Positions 8,570 to 17,413 of a stretch of DNA of 64,000 nt are shown here, piece after piece (the first letter of the stretch is position 1; every line of letters starts with the position of its first letter). The position numbers and the translations under genes were made by a program. This stretch comes from Micavibrio_A sp040381535 (GTDB taxonomy: Bacteria > Pseudomonadota > Alphaproteobacteria > Micavibrionales > Micavibrionaceae): contig JBEIHF010000001.1 in the NCBI GenBank assembly GCA_040381535.1, forward strand, positions 196,722 to 260,721, in the 5' to 3' direction. The notes beneath the pieces are model-generated. The model was not told the origin of the DNA and did no database searches. It saw nothing but the letters and a program-made list of their open reading frames with translations.

Positions 8570-9355
8570 TTAAGCTCCCGTTCCCGTAGTATCGATATAT
8601 TGTTCACGCGCTTCTGTAAGCAAATCCTGCGGACGAATAGAAGGCCCGCTGCCAAGGCCCATCGAAGGTGAATATTGCTGTGCCTGGCCGAGCTGCGCGG
8701 AATGTTCTTGGCGCACGCGTTGCACGCTTTCCAGAGCTTTTTCGGAAGCAAGTTCCTGGCCATAGGTCATACGTTTTGCTTCCTGTACCGAATTCATGCG
8801 GCGGTCAACGCCCGTCCATGTGGATGTCGCGCCAGATTCTTCTTGACCTCTTAAAGAAGTCGAAGAAATGCTGGAACGTTCGAGCAAACCTGCGCTTGAA
8901 TCGCCGGAACGGCGAAGGGGTGTAACGTTAGATTTTTCGCCCGCGTCGGACGATCCGAAAACCGAAGGCGTCACAGGCGCGCGGTAAACGCCGGGTGCCT
9001 TGCTGATACCGAAAAAATCATCCGCGCTGCGTGCAGAAGCGGGAGCCATGCCACCCAGATTTTTGGCGGGATCTCTGCCCAATGTATCACCCAGAAAATC
9101 CGCGACCGTGGAAATGACTTTAAGGCCCGAAGCCTCTGCGGCAACATCGCCGTATAATTTGGATTCGCTGCTGCTATTTGCGGCCCCTGCGATTTGGCTT
9201 TCCGCTTGCGTAGCGCGGCCGCCTTCTTCTTTTGCTGTGGTAACGGTGGCTTTTGCTTGGCGCTCAATCTCGTCAACCTGCCCTCTGCCCATGTCGACAT
9301 GCGCTTCAGGGACGTGTCCTGTGTCTTTGTTGACCGTATATTCTTGCAAAGTCAT
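8570..9355 (-). CDS. Unrecognised Ser/Ala/Gly-rich 261-residue protein
   Basis: I recognise no family. The start at 9355 (MTLQEYTVNK) has AAGGGG about 8 nt upstream; an upstream in-frame start at 9424 lacks a site and adds an unlikely hydrophobic leader. The protein is hydrophilic, rich in Ser, Ala, Gln and Glu, with likely disordered stretches and a C-terminal helical segment (about 185-230) rich in Glu and Gln. It carries SPSMGLGSGPS near residue 235, like the end of the downstream gene. It has no signal peptide or membrane segment. Confidence 0.7.
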   Translation of the reverse strand: MTLQEYTVNKDTGHVPEAHVDMGRGQVDEIERQAKATVTTAKEEGGRATQAESQIAGAANSSSESKLYGDVAAEASGLKVISTVADFLGDTLGRDPAKNLGGMAPASARSADDFFGISKAPGVYRAPVTPSVFGSSDAGEKSNVTPLRRSGDSSAGLLERSSISSTSLRGQEESGATSTWTGVDRRMNSVQEAKRMTYGQELASEKALESVQRVRQEHSAQLGQAQQYSPSMGLGSGPSIRPQDLLTEAREQYIDTTGTGA

Positions 9356-9719
9356 TGTAAAAAAACCCCTTAAAACCCGCGGAACTTTGAACACCCAGCA
9401 TACAGGGAATGCATTAAATTCCACCTAACATACATTAAGAGTACCTTATGCGGGGATTAAAACTCAAATTTGCCAAAGGCTTGGGCAAAATCCGATTAAG
9501 TTATGATTAACCAGTATCTTAACTAGCCCACAATAGGCGATCAGAAAACACCTCCGCCGCATGGCTTTCTTAGATTTCGATGCTTTCGGCAAAATCTGCG
9601 ATGGTGAAGGCAGGCAAGCCGTTGGAAATCCGCACCAGAACATCGACGCTTCCGAGCTTCTAAGCCCTGAAAGGCTATCGTGCATATTCTGGCTACCATC
9701 ATTTTACCCCGCCCCTGTT
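9356..9719. other. Gene-free 364-bp interval
   Basis: It lies upstream of the Ser/Ala-rich gene and downstream of the SET gene. A TTTGCC/GGGCAAA inverted repeat sits near 9471-9491. The short open frames on both strands lack ribosome binding sites and recognisable content. I see no other feature. Confidence 0.5.
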
Positions 9720-10151
9720 CTAGGGCGCCGGATCAAACCATACCTTACCGCCGCCATAAGAAATGCAGATTTCTTGATGGGCAAGGATGCCCATGGTTGC
9801 CCGCAACACGAAATACACCGCGCCGTCTTTGACAATCATTTGCACGGCTGCGTTCGGCTTATCCGAATGGTTGCACATGGAAACTGCCCCAAGCGCCATT
9901 AAACCCGTCTTGCTCTTTTCGGAAATGCCCAAAATATCAGCATCTTCCTGACTTAGCGATTTGGCCAAAAAATAGTAATTATAAAGATGGGTTTTGTTAA
10001 TGACTTCGGCATCTATTTCATTAAAAACGATGGTAGGCGCCACCTCTATAATCGTTTCGGCGATGACTATGTTACGGCAGAACAGGCCAAAGCCCTTGTT
10101 GGGTACATGTTTTAAATAAAGCCCCGAAAGCCTGTCCAAGTTTTCGATCAT
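9720..10151 (-). CDS. Stand-alone SET-domain protein (putative protein-lysine methyltransferase)
   Basis: SET domains transfer methyl groups from S-adenosylmethionine to lysines. The 143 residues contain the family's landmarks in order: the N-terminal GFGLFCRNIVIAET strand block (20-33), the cofactor-site NHS at 94-96 within SMCNHSDKPNA, and a C-terminal SYGGG with a candidate catalytic Tyr. There is no pre- or post-SET domain, as is usual for small bacterial members. The substrate is unknown, and no histone-like gene lies beside it. Confidence 0.8.
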   Translation of the reverse strand: MIENLDRLSGLYLKHVPNKGFGLFCRNIVIAETIIEVAPTIVFNEIDAEVINKTHLYNYYFLAKSLSQEDADILGISEKSKTGLMALGAVSMCNHSDKPNAAVQMIVKDGAVYFVLRATMGILAHQEICISYGGGKVWFDPAP

Positions 10152-10292
10152 TATTCATCTATGCCATAACGACTTCGTTAGGAAAAGAGCACTTTAACCC
10201 TTCATTCATTTTTCCTTAAATAACTCTTCACTTTATGCGGGTACAAAGGGAATTGAAACTGAACTTATCCTAGCATTCAGGAACCACGAAAT

Positions 10293-10931
10293 ATGTCCGC
10301 AGTTACAAAAGAAGATGTTGCAAGATTGCACGCCTATCTGGTAGTGCCTGTTGCCGTATCCGAAGCCATTCAATGCGCCGCGCCGCTGGACGGTGGGACA
10401 CAGTATGGTTTGCATGTTTCGTTATCCGAGATAGATCCAGATTCTGCTTTGCTGGCCATTGCGCTCTCATCGTACCGCATCGCCGCCGAATTTTCCGCCG
10501 AGATTCCTGTCGCGGCTGTGTTGAAAATTGAATCAGACAAAATTATTCAAGACTACGCCCCCGAATGGCTGGCCAATTACCACCAGCATCCGGTGCAAGG
10601 CGACGATCTTTATGATTTATTGAGCCATGTTCCCGAAGATCTGGAATCTCTTGCCGATCTTTTGGAATCTCTGCAGGCTTCCATCCGCGATCCGTTGGAT
10701 CCTTCGCACACGCTGTGTTCGGTTCTGTCCATTCAGGCGCGCGCGCACATGGAAATTGCGGATTATGTTTTGGGCGAACTAGAAAACGAATTCGTCAGCG
10801 AAATCACGGATGAAGACAGCTTTACGAAGCAGGTTCTCTTCGCACATGAAAACAAGGCCACCCACGCACAACAAACCAAGGGCGCTGTCGGTGACAACAT
10901 TATCATGTTCCCCGTATACAAGCGCAAATAA
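10293..10931 (+). CDS. Unrecognised 212-residue soluble protein
   Basis: I recognise no family. The protein is acidic in its middle and likely helical (LYDLLSHVPEDLESLADLLESL around 113-134), ending in a basic tail, VYKRK. There is no signal peptide. It is convergent with the HIT gene with no gap, and the codon use looks like that of the neighbours. Confidence 0.7.
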   Translation: MSAVTKEDVARLHAYLVVPVAVSEAIQCAAPLDGGTQYGLHVSLSEIDPDSALLAIALSSYRIAAEFSAEIPVAAVLKIESDKIIQDYAPEWLANYHQHPVQGDDLYDLLSHVPEDLESLADLLESLQASIRDPLDPSHTLCSVLSIQARAHMEIADYVLGELENEFVSEITDEDSFTKQVLFAHENKATHAQQTKGAVGDNIIMFPVYKRK

Positions 10932-11291
10932 TTATTCAGACACCATCGGTCCTATTTTTTTTCCGCCCAGCAAATGGACGTGGAAATGCGGCACTTCTTG
11001 TCCGCCGTTGATACCCGTGTTGGCGATGGAGCGGAAACCTTCCTTCACCAGACCCAGATCATTGGCAACCTTGGAGACCGCGCGGTAGAAACCGGCTATT
11101 TCTGCATCTGGGGCTTTTTCTCCGAATTCTGCGATAGAGACATATTTCCCCTTGGGGATGACCAGAACATGGACGGGCGCCTTGGCTCCTATGTCATAGA
11201 AGGCCAACGCGTAATCGTCTTCATAGACTTTTTTGGCGGGAATATCGCCGCGCAGGATTTTGGCGAAAATATTATTGTCATCGTATGCCAT
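10932..11291 (-). CDS. HIT-family (HinT-like) nucleotide hydrolase
   Basis: This 119-residue member of the histidine triad superfamily hydrolyses purine nucleoside phosphoramidates and related AMP conjugates. The catalytic triad motif is HFHVHLLGG with histidines at 102, 104 and 106. The N-terminal FAKILRGDIPAKKVYEDD and the central HVLVIPKGKYVS match the HinT branch. A GAAGGAGAAG ribosome binding site precedes the ATG. It is divergent from hisA with about 50 bp between. Confidence 0.93.
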   Translation of the reverse strand: MAYDDNNIFAKILRGDIPAKKVYEDDYALAFYDIGAKAPVHVLVIPKGKYVSIAEFGEKAPDAEIAGFYRAVSKVANDLGLVKEGFRSIANTGINGGQEVPHFHVHLLGGKKIGPMVSE

Positions 11292-11343
11292 ACGGCTTCT
11301 CCTTCTTCTTTACAGGAACCCGTTATCTATACTAGAAAAGCCC

Positions 11344-12066
11344 ATGATCATCTACCCCGCTATCGACATTAAAGACGGCCAATGTGTGCGCCTTTTCAAG
11401 GGCGATATGAATGCCGCGACCGTGTACAACAACGACCCGGCCACCCAAGCGAAAGAATGGGCGCGCGCTGGATTTTCTTGGCTGCACCTCGTGGACCTCA
11501 ACGGCGCGGTGGATGGCAAGCCCGTGAACGTGCAAGCGGTGCGCGCCGTGCTGGGCGCATCCGACCTACCCGTACAATTAGGCGGCGGCATCCGCACCAT
11601 CAAACAAATCGAAGACTGGCTGATGGAAGGCGTCTCCCGTGTCATTCTCGGCACGGCTGCCGTGAAAAATCCACAGCTCGTCAAAGAAGCCTGCGCGAAA
11701 TTCCCCGACCAGATTGTCGTCGGCATAGATGCACGCGGAACACGCGTCGCCGTCGAAGGTTGGTTGGAAGAATCTGATATTCACGTCATTGATCTGGCCG
11801 AAATGTTTGCGGACGCAGGCGTTGCTGCAATCATTTATACGGATATTTCACGTGATGGAACCGGTTCGGGCCTCAACATGTCCGCAACGATAGAACTCGC
11901 AACCGCTACTACCATCCCTGTCATAGCATCGGGCGGTGTGGCAACCTTAGCCGATGTGCGCGCGGTGCGCGCAGCGTCCCAACACGGTGTGGCGGGCGTT
12001 GTGATAGGCACGGCGCTTTACAATGGCGCAATCGATCCCATGATGGCGCTGCGGGAAGCAATATGA
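11344..12066 (+). CDS. hisA: ProFAR isomerase HisA (histidine step 4)
   Basis: It isomerises the imidazole carboxamide ribotide intermediate ProFAR to PRFAR in histidine synthesis. The 240-residue TIM barrel has Asp8 in YPAIDIKDGQCVRL and Asp129 in VGIDARG as the acid/base pair, and the phosphate-binding loops LGGGIR and ASGGV. The ATG at 11344 gives the family's usual N-terminus, although the frame is open further upstream. The stop overlaps the hisF start by 4 bp, so the two are translationally coupled. Confidence 0.96.
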   Translation: MIIYPAIDIKDGQCVRLFKGDMNAATVYNNDPATQAKEWARAGFSWLHLVDLNGAVDGKPVNVQAVRAVLGASDLPVQLGGGIRTIKQIEDWLMEGVSRVILGTAAVKNPQLVKEACAKFPDQIVVGIDARGTRVAVEGWLEESDIHVIDLAEMFADAGVAAIIYTDISRDGTGSGLNMSATIELATATTIPVIASGGVATLADVRAVRAASQHGVAGVVIGTALYNGAIDPMMALREAI

Positions 12067-12836
12067 CACTTAAAATCCGGATCATACCCTGCCTAGATGT
12101 CAACAATGGACGCGTGGTAAAGGGCGTGAGTTTTGTCGATCTAATCGACGCAGGCGACCCCGTGGAGCAAGCAAAATTATACAACGACCAAGGCGCGGAT
12201 GAATTGACGTTCCTTGATATCACCGCCAGCGTTGAGCAGCGCGACACGATCTACGATGTTGTAAAACGCACAGCGGACAGTTGCTTTATGCCGCTCACCG
12301 TCGGCGGCGGCGTCAGAACACTGGATGATGTCAGAAAACTCCTTGATTGCGGAGCCGACAAGATTTCTGTGAATTCCACCGCCGTCAATAATCCGCAATT
12401 CGTAAAAGACGCCTCCACAAAATGCGGATCGCAATGCATCGTCGTCGCCATCGACGCCCGTAAAAAATCCGATGGTTCGGGCTGGGAAGTTTTCACGCAT
12501 GGCGGGCGAAGGGAAACTGGATTGGACGCTGTGGAATGGGCTAAGCGCATGGAAGAATACGGCGCAGGCGAAATTCTTTTGACATCCATGGACAAGGACG
12601 GGCAAAAAACAGGATTTGATTTAGAGCTAACGCGCAGCGTGTCGGACTCATTGTCTATTCCCGTGATCGCTTCGGGCGGCGTTGGTAATTTGCAACACCT
12701 TGTCGACGGCGTGAAAGAAGGCCACGCCAGCGCCGTACTGGCCGCATCCATCTTCCATTTCGGCACGCACACCATCAAAGAAGCCAAAGATTATTTCATG
12801 AAATGCGGAATCCCCGTAAGAGGACAATATGTCTGA
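12063..12836 (+). CDS. hisF: Imidazole glycerol phosphate synthase cyclase subunit HisF
   Basis: With HisH it makes imidazole glycerol phosphate and AICAR from PRFAR and ammonia. The 257 residues contain the catalytic Asp12 (IIPCLDVNNGRVVKG) and Asp131 (VVAIDARKK), plus TVGGGVR and IASGGVGN phosphate loops. It overlaps hisA by 4 bp and hisE by 8 bp. Its glutaminase partner hisH is not adjacent; it lies 2.4 kb away on the opposite strand. Confidence 0.96.
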   Translation: MTLKIRIIPCLDVNNGRVVKGVSFVDLIDAGDPVEQAKLYNDQGADELTFLDITASVEQRDTIYDVVKRTADSCFMPLTVGGGVRTLDDVRKLLDCGADKISVNSTAVNNPQFVKDASTKCGSQCIVVAIDARKKSDGSGWEVFTHGGRRETGLDAVEWAKRMEEYGAGEILLTSMDKDGQKTGFDLELTRSVSDSLSIPVIASGGVGNLQHLVDGVKEGHASAVLAASIFHFGTHTIKEAKDYFMKCGIPVRGQYV

Positions 12837-13146
12837 TATCATCGCCAAGCTTTTTGAAACCATCCAATCCCGCAAAGGCGCGGATGCGAAAACATCCTAC
12901 ACAGCCTCCTTGTTTGCCGAAGGCACGGGCAAAATCGTCAGCAAAGTCGGCGAAGAAGCGATGGAAACCTGCATTGAGGCCGTGCAGAACAATCCCGAAA
13001 AACTGAAACAAGAATCGGCTGACTTGCTCTTCCACCTGATGGTGCTTTGGGCAGACCAAAATATCACACCGGGTGACGTGTTCAAAGTGCTGGAATCCCG
13101 CCTCGGCACGTCGGGTCACGACGAAAAAGCCGCGCGGCCTAAATAA
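12829..13146 (+). CDS. hisE: Phosphoribosyl-ATP pyrophosphatase HisE
   Basis: It hydrolyses phosphoribosyl-ATP to phosphoribosyl-AMP, the second step of histidine synthesis. The 105-residue all-alpha protein carries the MazG-like metal motif KVGEEAMETCIEA and ESADLLFHLMV. It is a stand-alone HisE without the HisI domain, as usual in alphaproteobacteria; hisI is not in the window. It is the last gene of hisA-hisF-hisE, and its 3' end overlaps convergent cysE by 8 bp. Confidence 0.94.
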   Translation: MSDIIAKLFETIQSRKGADAKTSYTASLFAEGTGKIVSKVGEEAMETCIEAVQNNPEKLKQESADLLFHLMVLWADQNITPGDVFKVLESRLGTSGHDEKAARPK

Positions 13147-13633
13147 TATTTGCGGGATTGCCAGCAACCGTATCGCCCATCGCAACATCATGCAAAACAA
13201 CGCTCCCCGCACCGATATGGGCGGAATCGCCGATCCTGATCGGTCCGATAATTTGCGCATGCGCACCGATCATCACATTGTTGCCGATGATTGGGTGACG
13301 GCGTTTATCGTCCCATCCTTTTCCGCCCAGCGTCACACCCTGATAGATCAAGCAATTATCACCGATTACCGAAGTCTGACCGATGACAACACCCATGCCG
13401 TGATCAATGAAACAATTTTTTCCGATCTGTGCTTGGGGATGAATTTCAATCCCCGTCAGCAAGCGTCCGATATGCGCCCAGAGCCGTGCGAGTGTACGTA
13501 ATTTGAAGTGCCATAGAATAGACGCCAGAGGATGAAAAACGGTCATCACGTGAAATCCCGGATAGGATAAGAAAACGTCTAAAACCGACGGGTCGGCGGG
13601 ATCGCGTTTTTGAATTGATTCAATAAAAGACAT
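13139..13633 (-). CDS. cysE: Serine O-acetyltransferase CysE, short form
   Basis: It acetylates serine with acetyl-CoA, giving the substrate of CysK. This 164-residue protein has a short N-terminal helix region, then left-handed hexapeptide repeats (IHPQAQIGKNCFIDHGMG; IGDNCLIYQGVTLGG; IIGNNVMIGAHAQIIG). It ends right after GNPANII, so it lacks the longer flexible tail of the enterobacterial enzyme, although the terminal residue is still Ile, the residue that docks into CysK. Its ATG shares one base with the cysK stop (TAATG), so the two are translationally coupled. Confidence 0.92.
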   Translation of the reverse strand: MSFIESIQKRDPADPSVLDVFLSYPGFHVMTVFHPLASILWHFKLRTLARLWAHIGRLLTGIEIHPQAQIGKNCFIDHGMGVVIGQTSVIGDNCLIYQGVTLGGKGWDDKRRHPIIGNNVMIGAHAQIIGPIRIGDSAHIGAGSVVLHDVAMGDTVAGNPANII

Positions 13634-14586
13634 TATTCCAAACCTTCAAATAAAGCAGTTGAAAGATAACGTTCTGCAAAAGACGCCAGAACCACCACAA
13701 TCATTTTGCCTGCGTTTTCGGGGCGCTTGCCGACTTCCGCCGCCGCCCACAACGCCGCGCCTGATGATAAACCAACAGGCAATCCTTCACTTTTGGCGAC
13801 TTCACGGGCCGTATTGATCGCATCGTCATTTGTGACATGAACGATTTCATCGATCAAGCTCTGGTCTAGAATGCTCGGAATAAAACCCGCGCCTATACCT
13901 TGAATTTTATGGGGCGTGTGTTCGCCGCCCGCGAGGACGGGGGACGCGGATGGTTCGACCGCAATAGTTTTGAATTCCGGATTTTTTTCCTTCAGAATTT
14001 GCGACACGCCCGTCAATGTTCCGCCCGTGCCCACGCCGCTGATCAAAAAATCCGCTTTGCCCTTCGTGTCTTTCCAGATTTCGATGGCGGTGGTTTTTCT
14101 GTGTATTTCGGGGTTTGCGGGATTATCAAATTGCGAGGGAATAAATGAATCTTTTGTTACGGCCGCAATTTCTTCGGCTTTGGCAATCGCGCCCTTCATG
14201 CCTTTTTCAGGTGGCGTCAAAACTAGTTCCGCCCCAAGGAATTTGAGCATCTTTCTACGTTCGATCGACATCGATTCCGGCATCGTCAAAATCAAACGGT
14301 ATCCTTTGCTTGCTGCGACGAAGGCGAGCGCGATACCCGTGTTACCCGATGTCGGTTCGATCAAAACGGTTTTGCCCGCCATAATTTTTCCCGCATTCTC
14401 GGCGGCCTCGATCATGGACACGCCGATACGGTCTTTGACACTGCCCAACGGATTGAAGAATTCCAGCTTGGCGACAAGGTCGGCCTTCACATCATGCTGG
14501 GCGGAAAAACGTGGCAGACGCACCAAAGGCGTCGCGCCTATCGTATCAATGATGCTGTCGTAAATTTTCCCGCGAAATTCCGGCAT
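13633..14586 (-). CDS. cysK: Cysteine synthase (O-acetylserine sulfhydrylase), CysK type
   Basis: This PLP enzyme makes cysteine from O-acetylserine and sulfide. The 317 residues have the cofactor lysine Lys51 in NPLGSVKDR, the substrate loop TSGNTG near 80, and the phosphate-binding GTGGT loop in GVGTGGTLTG. Length and motifs match the CysK/CysM core without extra domains. It is the first gene of a cysK-cysE pair. Confidence 0.95.
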   Translation of the reverse strand: MPEFRGKIYDSIIDTIGATPLVRLPRFSAQHDVKADLVAKLEFFNPLGSVKDRIGVSMIEAAENAGKIMAGKTVLIEPTSGNTGIALAFVAASKGYRLILTMPESMSIERRKMLKFLGAELVLTPPEKGMKGAIAKAEEIAAVTKDSFIPSQFDNPANPEIHRKTTAIEIWKDTKGKADFLISGVGTGGTLTGVSQILKEKNPEFKTIAVEPSASPVLAGGEHTPHKIQGIGAGFIPSILDQSLIDEIVHVTNDDAINTAREVAKSEGLPVGLSSGAALWAAAEVGKRPENAGKMIVVVLASFAERYLSTALFEGLE

Positions 14587-14652
14587 GGTGTTTTAAACTC
14601 TTTGCTGTATGCAAAGGACTATACCAACCTCGGCGAAAAAGAAAACCGTCTC

Positions 14653-15225
14653 TTATTTCTTATCGAAAAATGCAGGATTGATGCTCTTGTAGTAATACAA
14701 GGAGGCGATGGTTTCACCATCCGAGCGCACGGAATAAGGGTGTTCGCCGAACTTCACGTATCCCATCGATTCATAAAGATTGATCGCCCCCTGCATGGTG
14801 TTGCGCACATCAAGGTTGATGACGGCAAAGCCTTCGGCTTTCGCTTTTTCCTCGACCGCTTCGAGCAGCATTTTTGCAAGCCCATGACCCCGGGCCCAAG
14901 GCGCCACGAAATTCGTCGTCATCTGCACGACATGCGCCTGCGCGGCATTGTGCGCGGCGGGCATGATAAGCTGTGTGGTGCCACAGATCGTGCCGTCCAG
15001 ACGCGCCACGAACAACCAACGCGAAGGCGCGGTAATAACGCCCTGCCAATATCTTTCCAGCGTCGTGCGTTCGGGAATTTCTAGCCATCCGAAACCACCG
15101 CCGCCGTCGATCGCCGCATCTGTTGCGTCACAAAGATCATTCAAATCGCTTTTCGAAAGCGGTTCGGTGACTTGGAGAACGGTGGCTGAGGGGGCTTTGG
15201 CTTTCAGGTTTTTTTGATCATTCAT
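14653..15225 (-). CDS. GNAT-family N-acetyltransferase
   Basis: This 190-residue acetyl-CoA-dependent acetyltransferase has motif A as ARGHGLAKMLLEAVEEKA and the later NLYESMGYVKFGEHPY, both typical of the fold. The start at 15225 (MNDQKN) lies 22 bp past the hisH stop; the frame is open further into hisH, but that would force an overlap. The substrate is unknown. It lies between hisH and cysK on the same strand, so it may be co-transcribed with them. Confidence 0.85.
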   Translation of the reverse strand: MNDQKNLKAKAPSATVLQVTEPLSKSDLNDLCDATDAAIDGGGGFGWLEIPERTTLERYWQGVITAPSRWLFVARLDGTICGTTQLIMPAAHNAAQAHVVQMTTNFVAPWARGHGLAKMLLEAVEEKAKAEGFAVINLDVRNTMQGAINLYESMGYVKFGEHPYSVRSDGETIASLYYYKSINPAFFDKK

Positions 15226-15247
15226 TTCAAAAACGGCCTTTTCGTTA

Positions 15248-15916
15248 TCAAGGGTTCCATCTGAGAAAGCCACGGAGCAAATCAAGACCTGCCCCTTGGC
15301 TTTTTTCGGGGTGGAACTGACACCCGATCATATTGTCTTGTGCAACAATCGCGGTAAACTTGCCACCATAATCGCACCATGCCGCAATATTTTTGCTGTC
15401 CTTACATTCGAACACAAAAGAATGAACAAAATAGAAATCAGGAAGGGTATTATCGGAATTCTTTGTGATGCCCTGCAACACAAAATGCTGCGGCTGCGCT
15501 GTTATCAAACCGTTCCATCCCATATGCGGAATTTTCAAATTTGAATCTGACGGCATCATTTTCACAACATCACCCGCGATCCAGCCGAGTCCCCTGTGTT
15601 CGCCGAATTCAAGGCCGCGATCCGCCATCAACTGCATGCCGACACAGATGCCGAAAAACGGAGTGCCACGTTGTAAAACTTTTTCTTTCAACACATCGAC
15701 CATTCCATCGACATGCGACAAACCGTTCATGCAATCTGCAAAGGCGCCTTGCCCCGGCAAAACTATTTTATCGGCGCGAGCAACCTCGTCGGCTTTGTTG
15801 GTGATTACAACGCGCACTTCCATCCCTTCCTGTTTTTGCAAGAAGTCGAACGCCTTGGCGGCGGAACGAAGATTGCCTGATCCGTAATCTATGATGGCGA
15901 TGGTCGAGCCGGGCAT
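15248..15916 (-). CDS. hisH: Imidazole glycerol phosphate synthase glutaminase subunit HisH
   Basis: This class I glutamine amidotransferase feeds ammonia to HisF. The 222 residues contain the nucleophile Cys91 in FFGICVGMQL and the His202/Glu204 pair in FHPEKSQ, so the triad is complete. The ATG at 15916 gives MPGSTIAIIDYGSGN and lies 1 bp after the terC stop; an upstream in-frame codon would overlap terC. In most relatives hisH sits next to hisA; here it lies beyond cysE-cysK-GNAT on the opposite strand. Confidence 0.95.
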   Translation of the reverse strand: MPGSTIAIIDYGSGNLRSAAKAFDFLQKQEGMEVRVVITNKADEVARADKIVLPGQGAFADCMNGLSHVDGMVDVLKEKVLQRGTPFFGICVGMQLMADRGLEFGEHRGLGWIAGDVVKMMPSDSNLKIPHMGWNGLITAQPQHFVLQGITKNSDNTLPDFYFVHSFVFECKDSKNIAAWCDYGGKFTAIVAQDNMIGCQFHPEKSQGAGLDLLRGFLRWNP

Positions 15917-15917
15917 T

Positions 15918-16898
15918 TTACTGCCCCTTTTGGTCACGCGTTTTCAGCATCGAAAGCAATACACCGCTGGCCAGTACGCTCACCGTTATCAAAAGCGATA
16001 TGGGGCCGGGTATGTGGCCGAGCGTATCGCCGAGGAAACCGTTATAAAACACCTTCAAACCGATGAATATGAGCACGGCACACAGCGAATATTTCAAATA
16101 GACGAAACGGTGGAGGATATGTTCGATGGCGAAAAACAACGCACGAAGCCCCAGAATGGCGAAAATATTCGCCGTGTAGATTACGTATGGATCCGTGGTC
16201 ACGGCAAAAGCCGCCGGAACGGAATCGAAGGCGAACATGACATCCGTCAACTCGATGGTGCAAAGGCACAAGAATAACGGTGTGGCATACAAAACCGCCT
16301 TGCCGCTGTTATCTTTCAATTTTACGAAGAAATTATTGCCGTGTAGATACGGATCCACACGCATATGTTTGGCCAGAAATTTCACATAGTTTTTCTGCGT
16401 GTAATCTTCTTTTTCGGCTTCATCCATTTTAAGCAGCTTGATCCCCGTAAGGATAAGGATGACGGCGAAGATATAAAGAACCCAGGCGAATTCGCTTACT
16501 ATGGCCGTGCCCGCACCGATCATGATGCCGCGCAAAACGATGACCCCGATAATGCCCCATACAAGAACGCGGTGCTGGTATTGCCTTGGTATCTGGAAGC
16601 TTGCGAAAATCACCGATATGACGAACAGATTGTCCATCGATAGGCTGAGCTCCAAAAGCCATACGGTGTAATAATCCGATGCCGTGGCCCCACCGTTCTG
16701 GTAGAGCACCCACAGGCCGAACAAAAGGCCGAGCACGGCATAAATGCCCGCGAGACGCAGGGATTCCTTAAATTCTATGATGTGGTCGTTTTTGTTGAGG
16801 ACGAACAAATCAACATATAAAAGCGTGACGACCGCCGTCAGGAACACACTCCAAAGCCATACAGGCTGACCCAAAAAAATATCAAATAAAAAATCCAT
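15918..16898 (-). CDS. TerC/Alx-family integral membrane protein (putative metal exporter)
   Basis: This 326-residue protein has about nine hydrophobic helices. It carries the two acidic family motifs in membrane segments, ELSLSMDNLFV and FAFDSVPAAFAVT. Alx, the E. coli member, exports Mn2+, and others are linked to tellurite resistance or to metal loading of secreted enzymes. A manganese role would fit with mntH/mntR 12 kb away but is inferred. It runs directly into hisH, 1 bp apart. Confidence 0.9.
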   Translation of the reverse strand: MDFLFDIFLGQPVWLWSVFLTAVVTLLYVDLFVLNKNDHIIEFKESLRLAGIYAVLGLLFGLWVLYQNGGATASDYYTVWLLELSLSMDNLFVISVIFASFQIPRQYQHRVLVWGIIGVIVLRGIMIGAGTAIVSEFAWVLYIFAVILILTGIKLLKMDEAEKEDYTQKNYVKFLAKHMRVDPYLHGNNFFVKLKDNSGKAVLYATPLFLCLCTIELTDVMFAFDSVPAAFAVTTDPYVIYTANIFAILGLRALFFAIEHILHRFVYLKYSLCAVLIFIGLKVFYNGFLGDTLGHIPGPISLLITVSVLASGVLLSMLKTRDQKGQ

Positions 16899-16921
16899 AT
16901 GCCCTTAACCGTCCGCGCTGT

Positions 16922-17302
16922 TTACTGCCACATACATAAGGAAGTATGCCCATATTTCAAGGCAACATCGTACAGGACGAAGAACGGCCGAACAACCTTT
17001 AATGGCCCTTCACGGGGACGGCGGGGGCCGTTTTCCAACGCGCGGCCTATCTGCAAGTAGTGGCCCAACCCATCCCCCAGTTCCACCACGCCCAGCCCGA
17101 TTTCAAGCGTGTTGAGCGTTGTGACGCCGCATGATGGACACGAGCCCCACCACGATCTCGATCGGTGAGACAATTTTGGCAACGCACGGGACATTTTCGC
17201 TCATCAAACCTACAACGGCGCCTCGAAAACCTGGCGCATGGTTGTTTGCGGGTCCGCAAACAGGCCTTTGTAAAAATCCTTTATGTTGGCAACTGGGTTC
17301 AT
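16922..17302 (-). pseudogene. Frameshifted copy of the adjacent 98-residue orphan
   Basis: An ATG at 17302 opens 30 codons (MNPVANIKDFYKGLF...) and stops at 17210. The reading then continues in a second frame through IEIVVGLVSIM and in a third frame through LGHYLQIGRALENGP. The last piece lines up with RYIEIGRSLDAGP of the intact neighbour at 17414-17710, and the middle piece lines up with its hydrophobic segment. At least two frame changes are needed to restore a single frame, so this looks like a decayed tandem duplicate. A sequencing error cannot be excluded. Confidence 0.55.
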
Positions 17303-17358
17303 GATATTGAGCTAAGGTTTCGGCTATATTTTTAATCTCGCTGATTTTTTGCATGCAT

Positions 17359-17393
17359 CAAAGCGCGCGAAAGTCTGGCTCGCGCGCGCTTTG
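17359..17393 (-). terminator. Strong GC-rich hairpin after the 98-residue orphan
   Basis: CAAAGCGCGCGA pairs with TCGCGCGCGCTTTG (two-base bulge), loop AAGTCTGGC. It lies about 20 bp past the stop of the minus-strand gene at 17414. There is no T run on the minus strand, so it may be a transcript-end stabiliser rather than a classic terminator. Confidence 0.45.
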
Positions 17394-17413
17394 CGAATTT
17401 ATGTGATTTTTTT

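Noticed and set aside
9561..9902. Plus-strand open frame overlapping the SET gene end
   Set aside because: No ribosome binding site, and more than half of it is antisense to the SET-domain gene.
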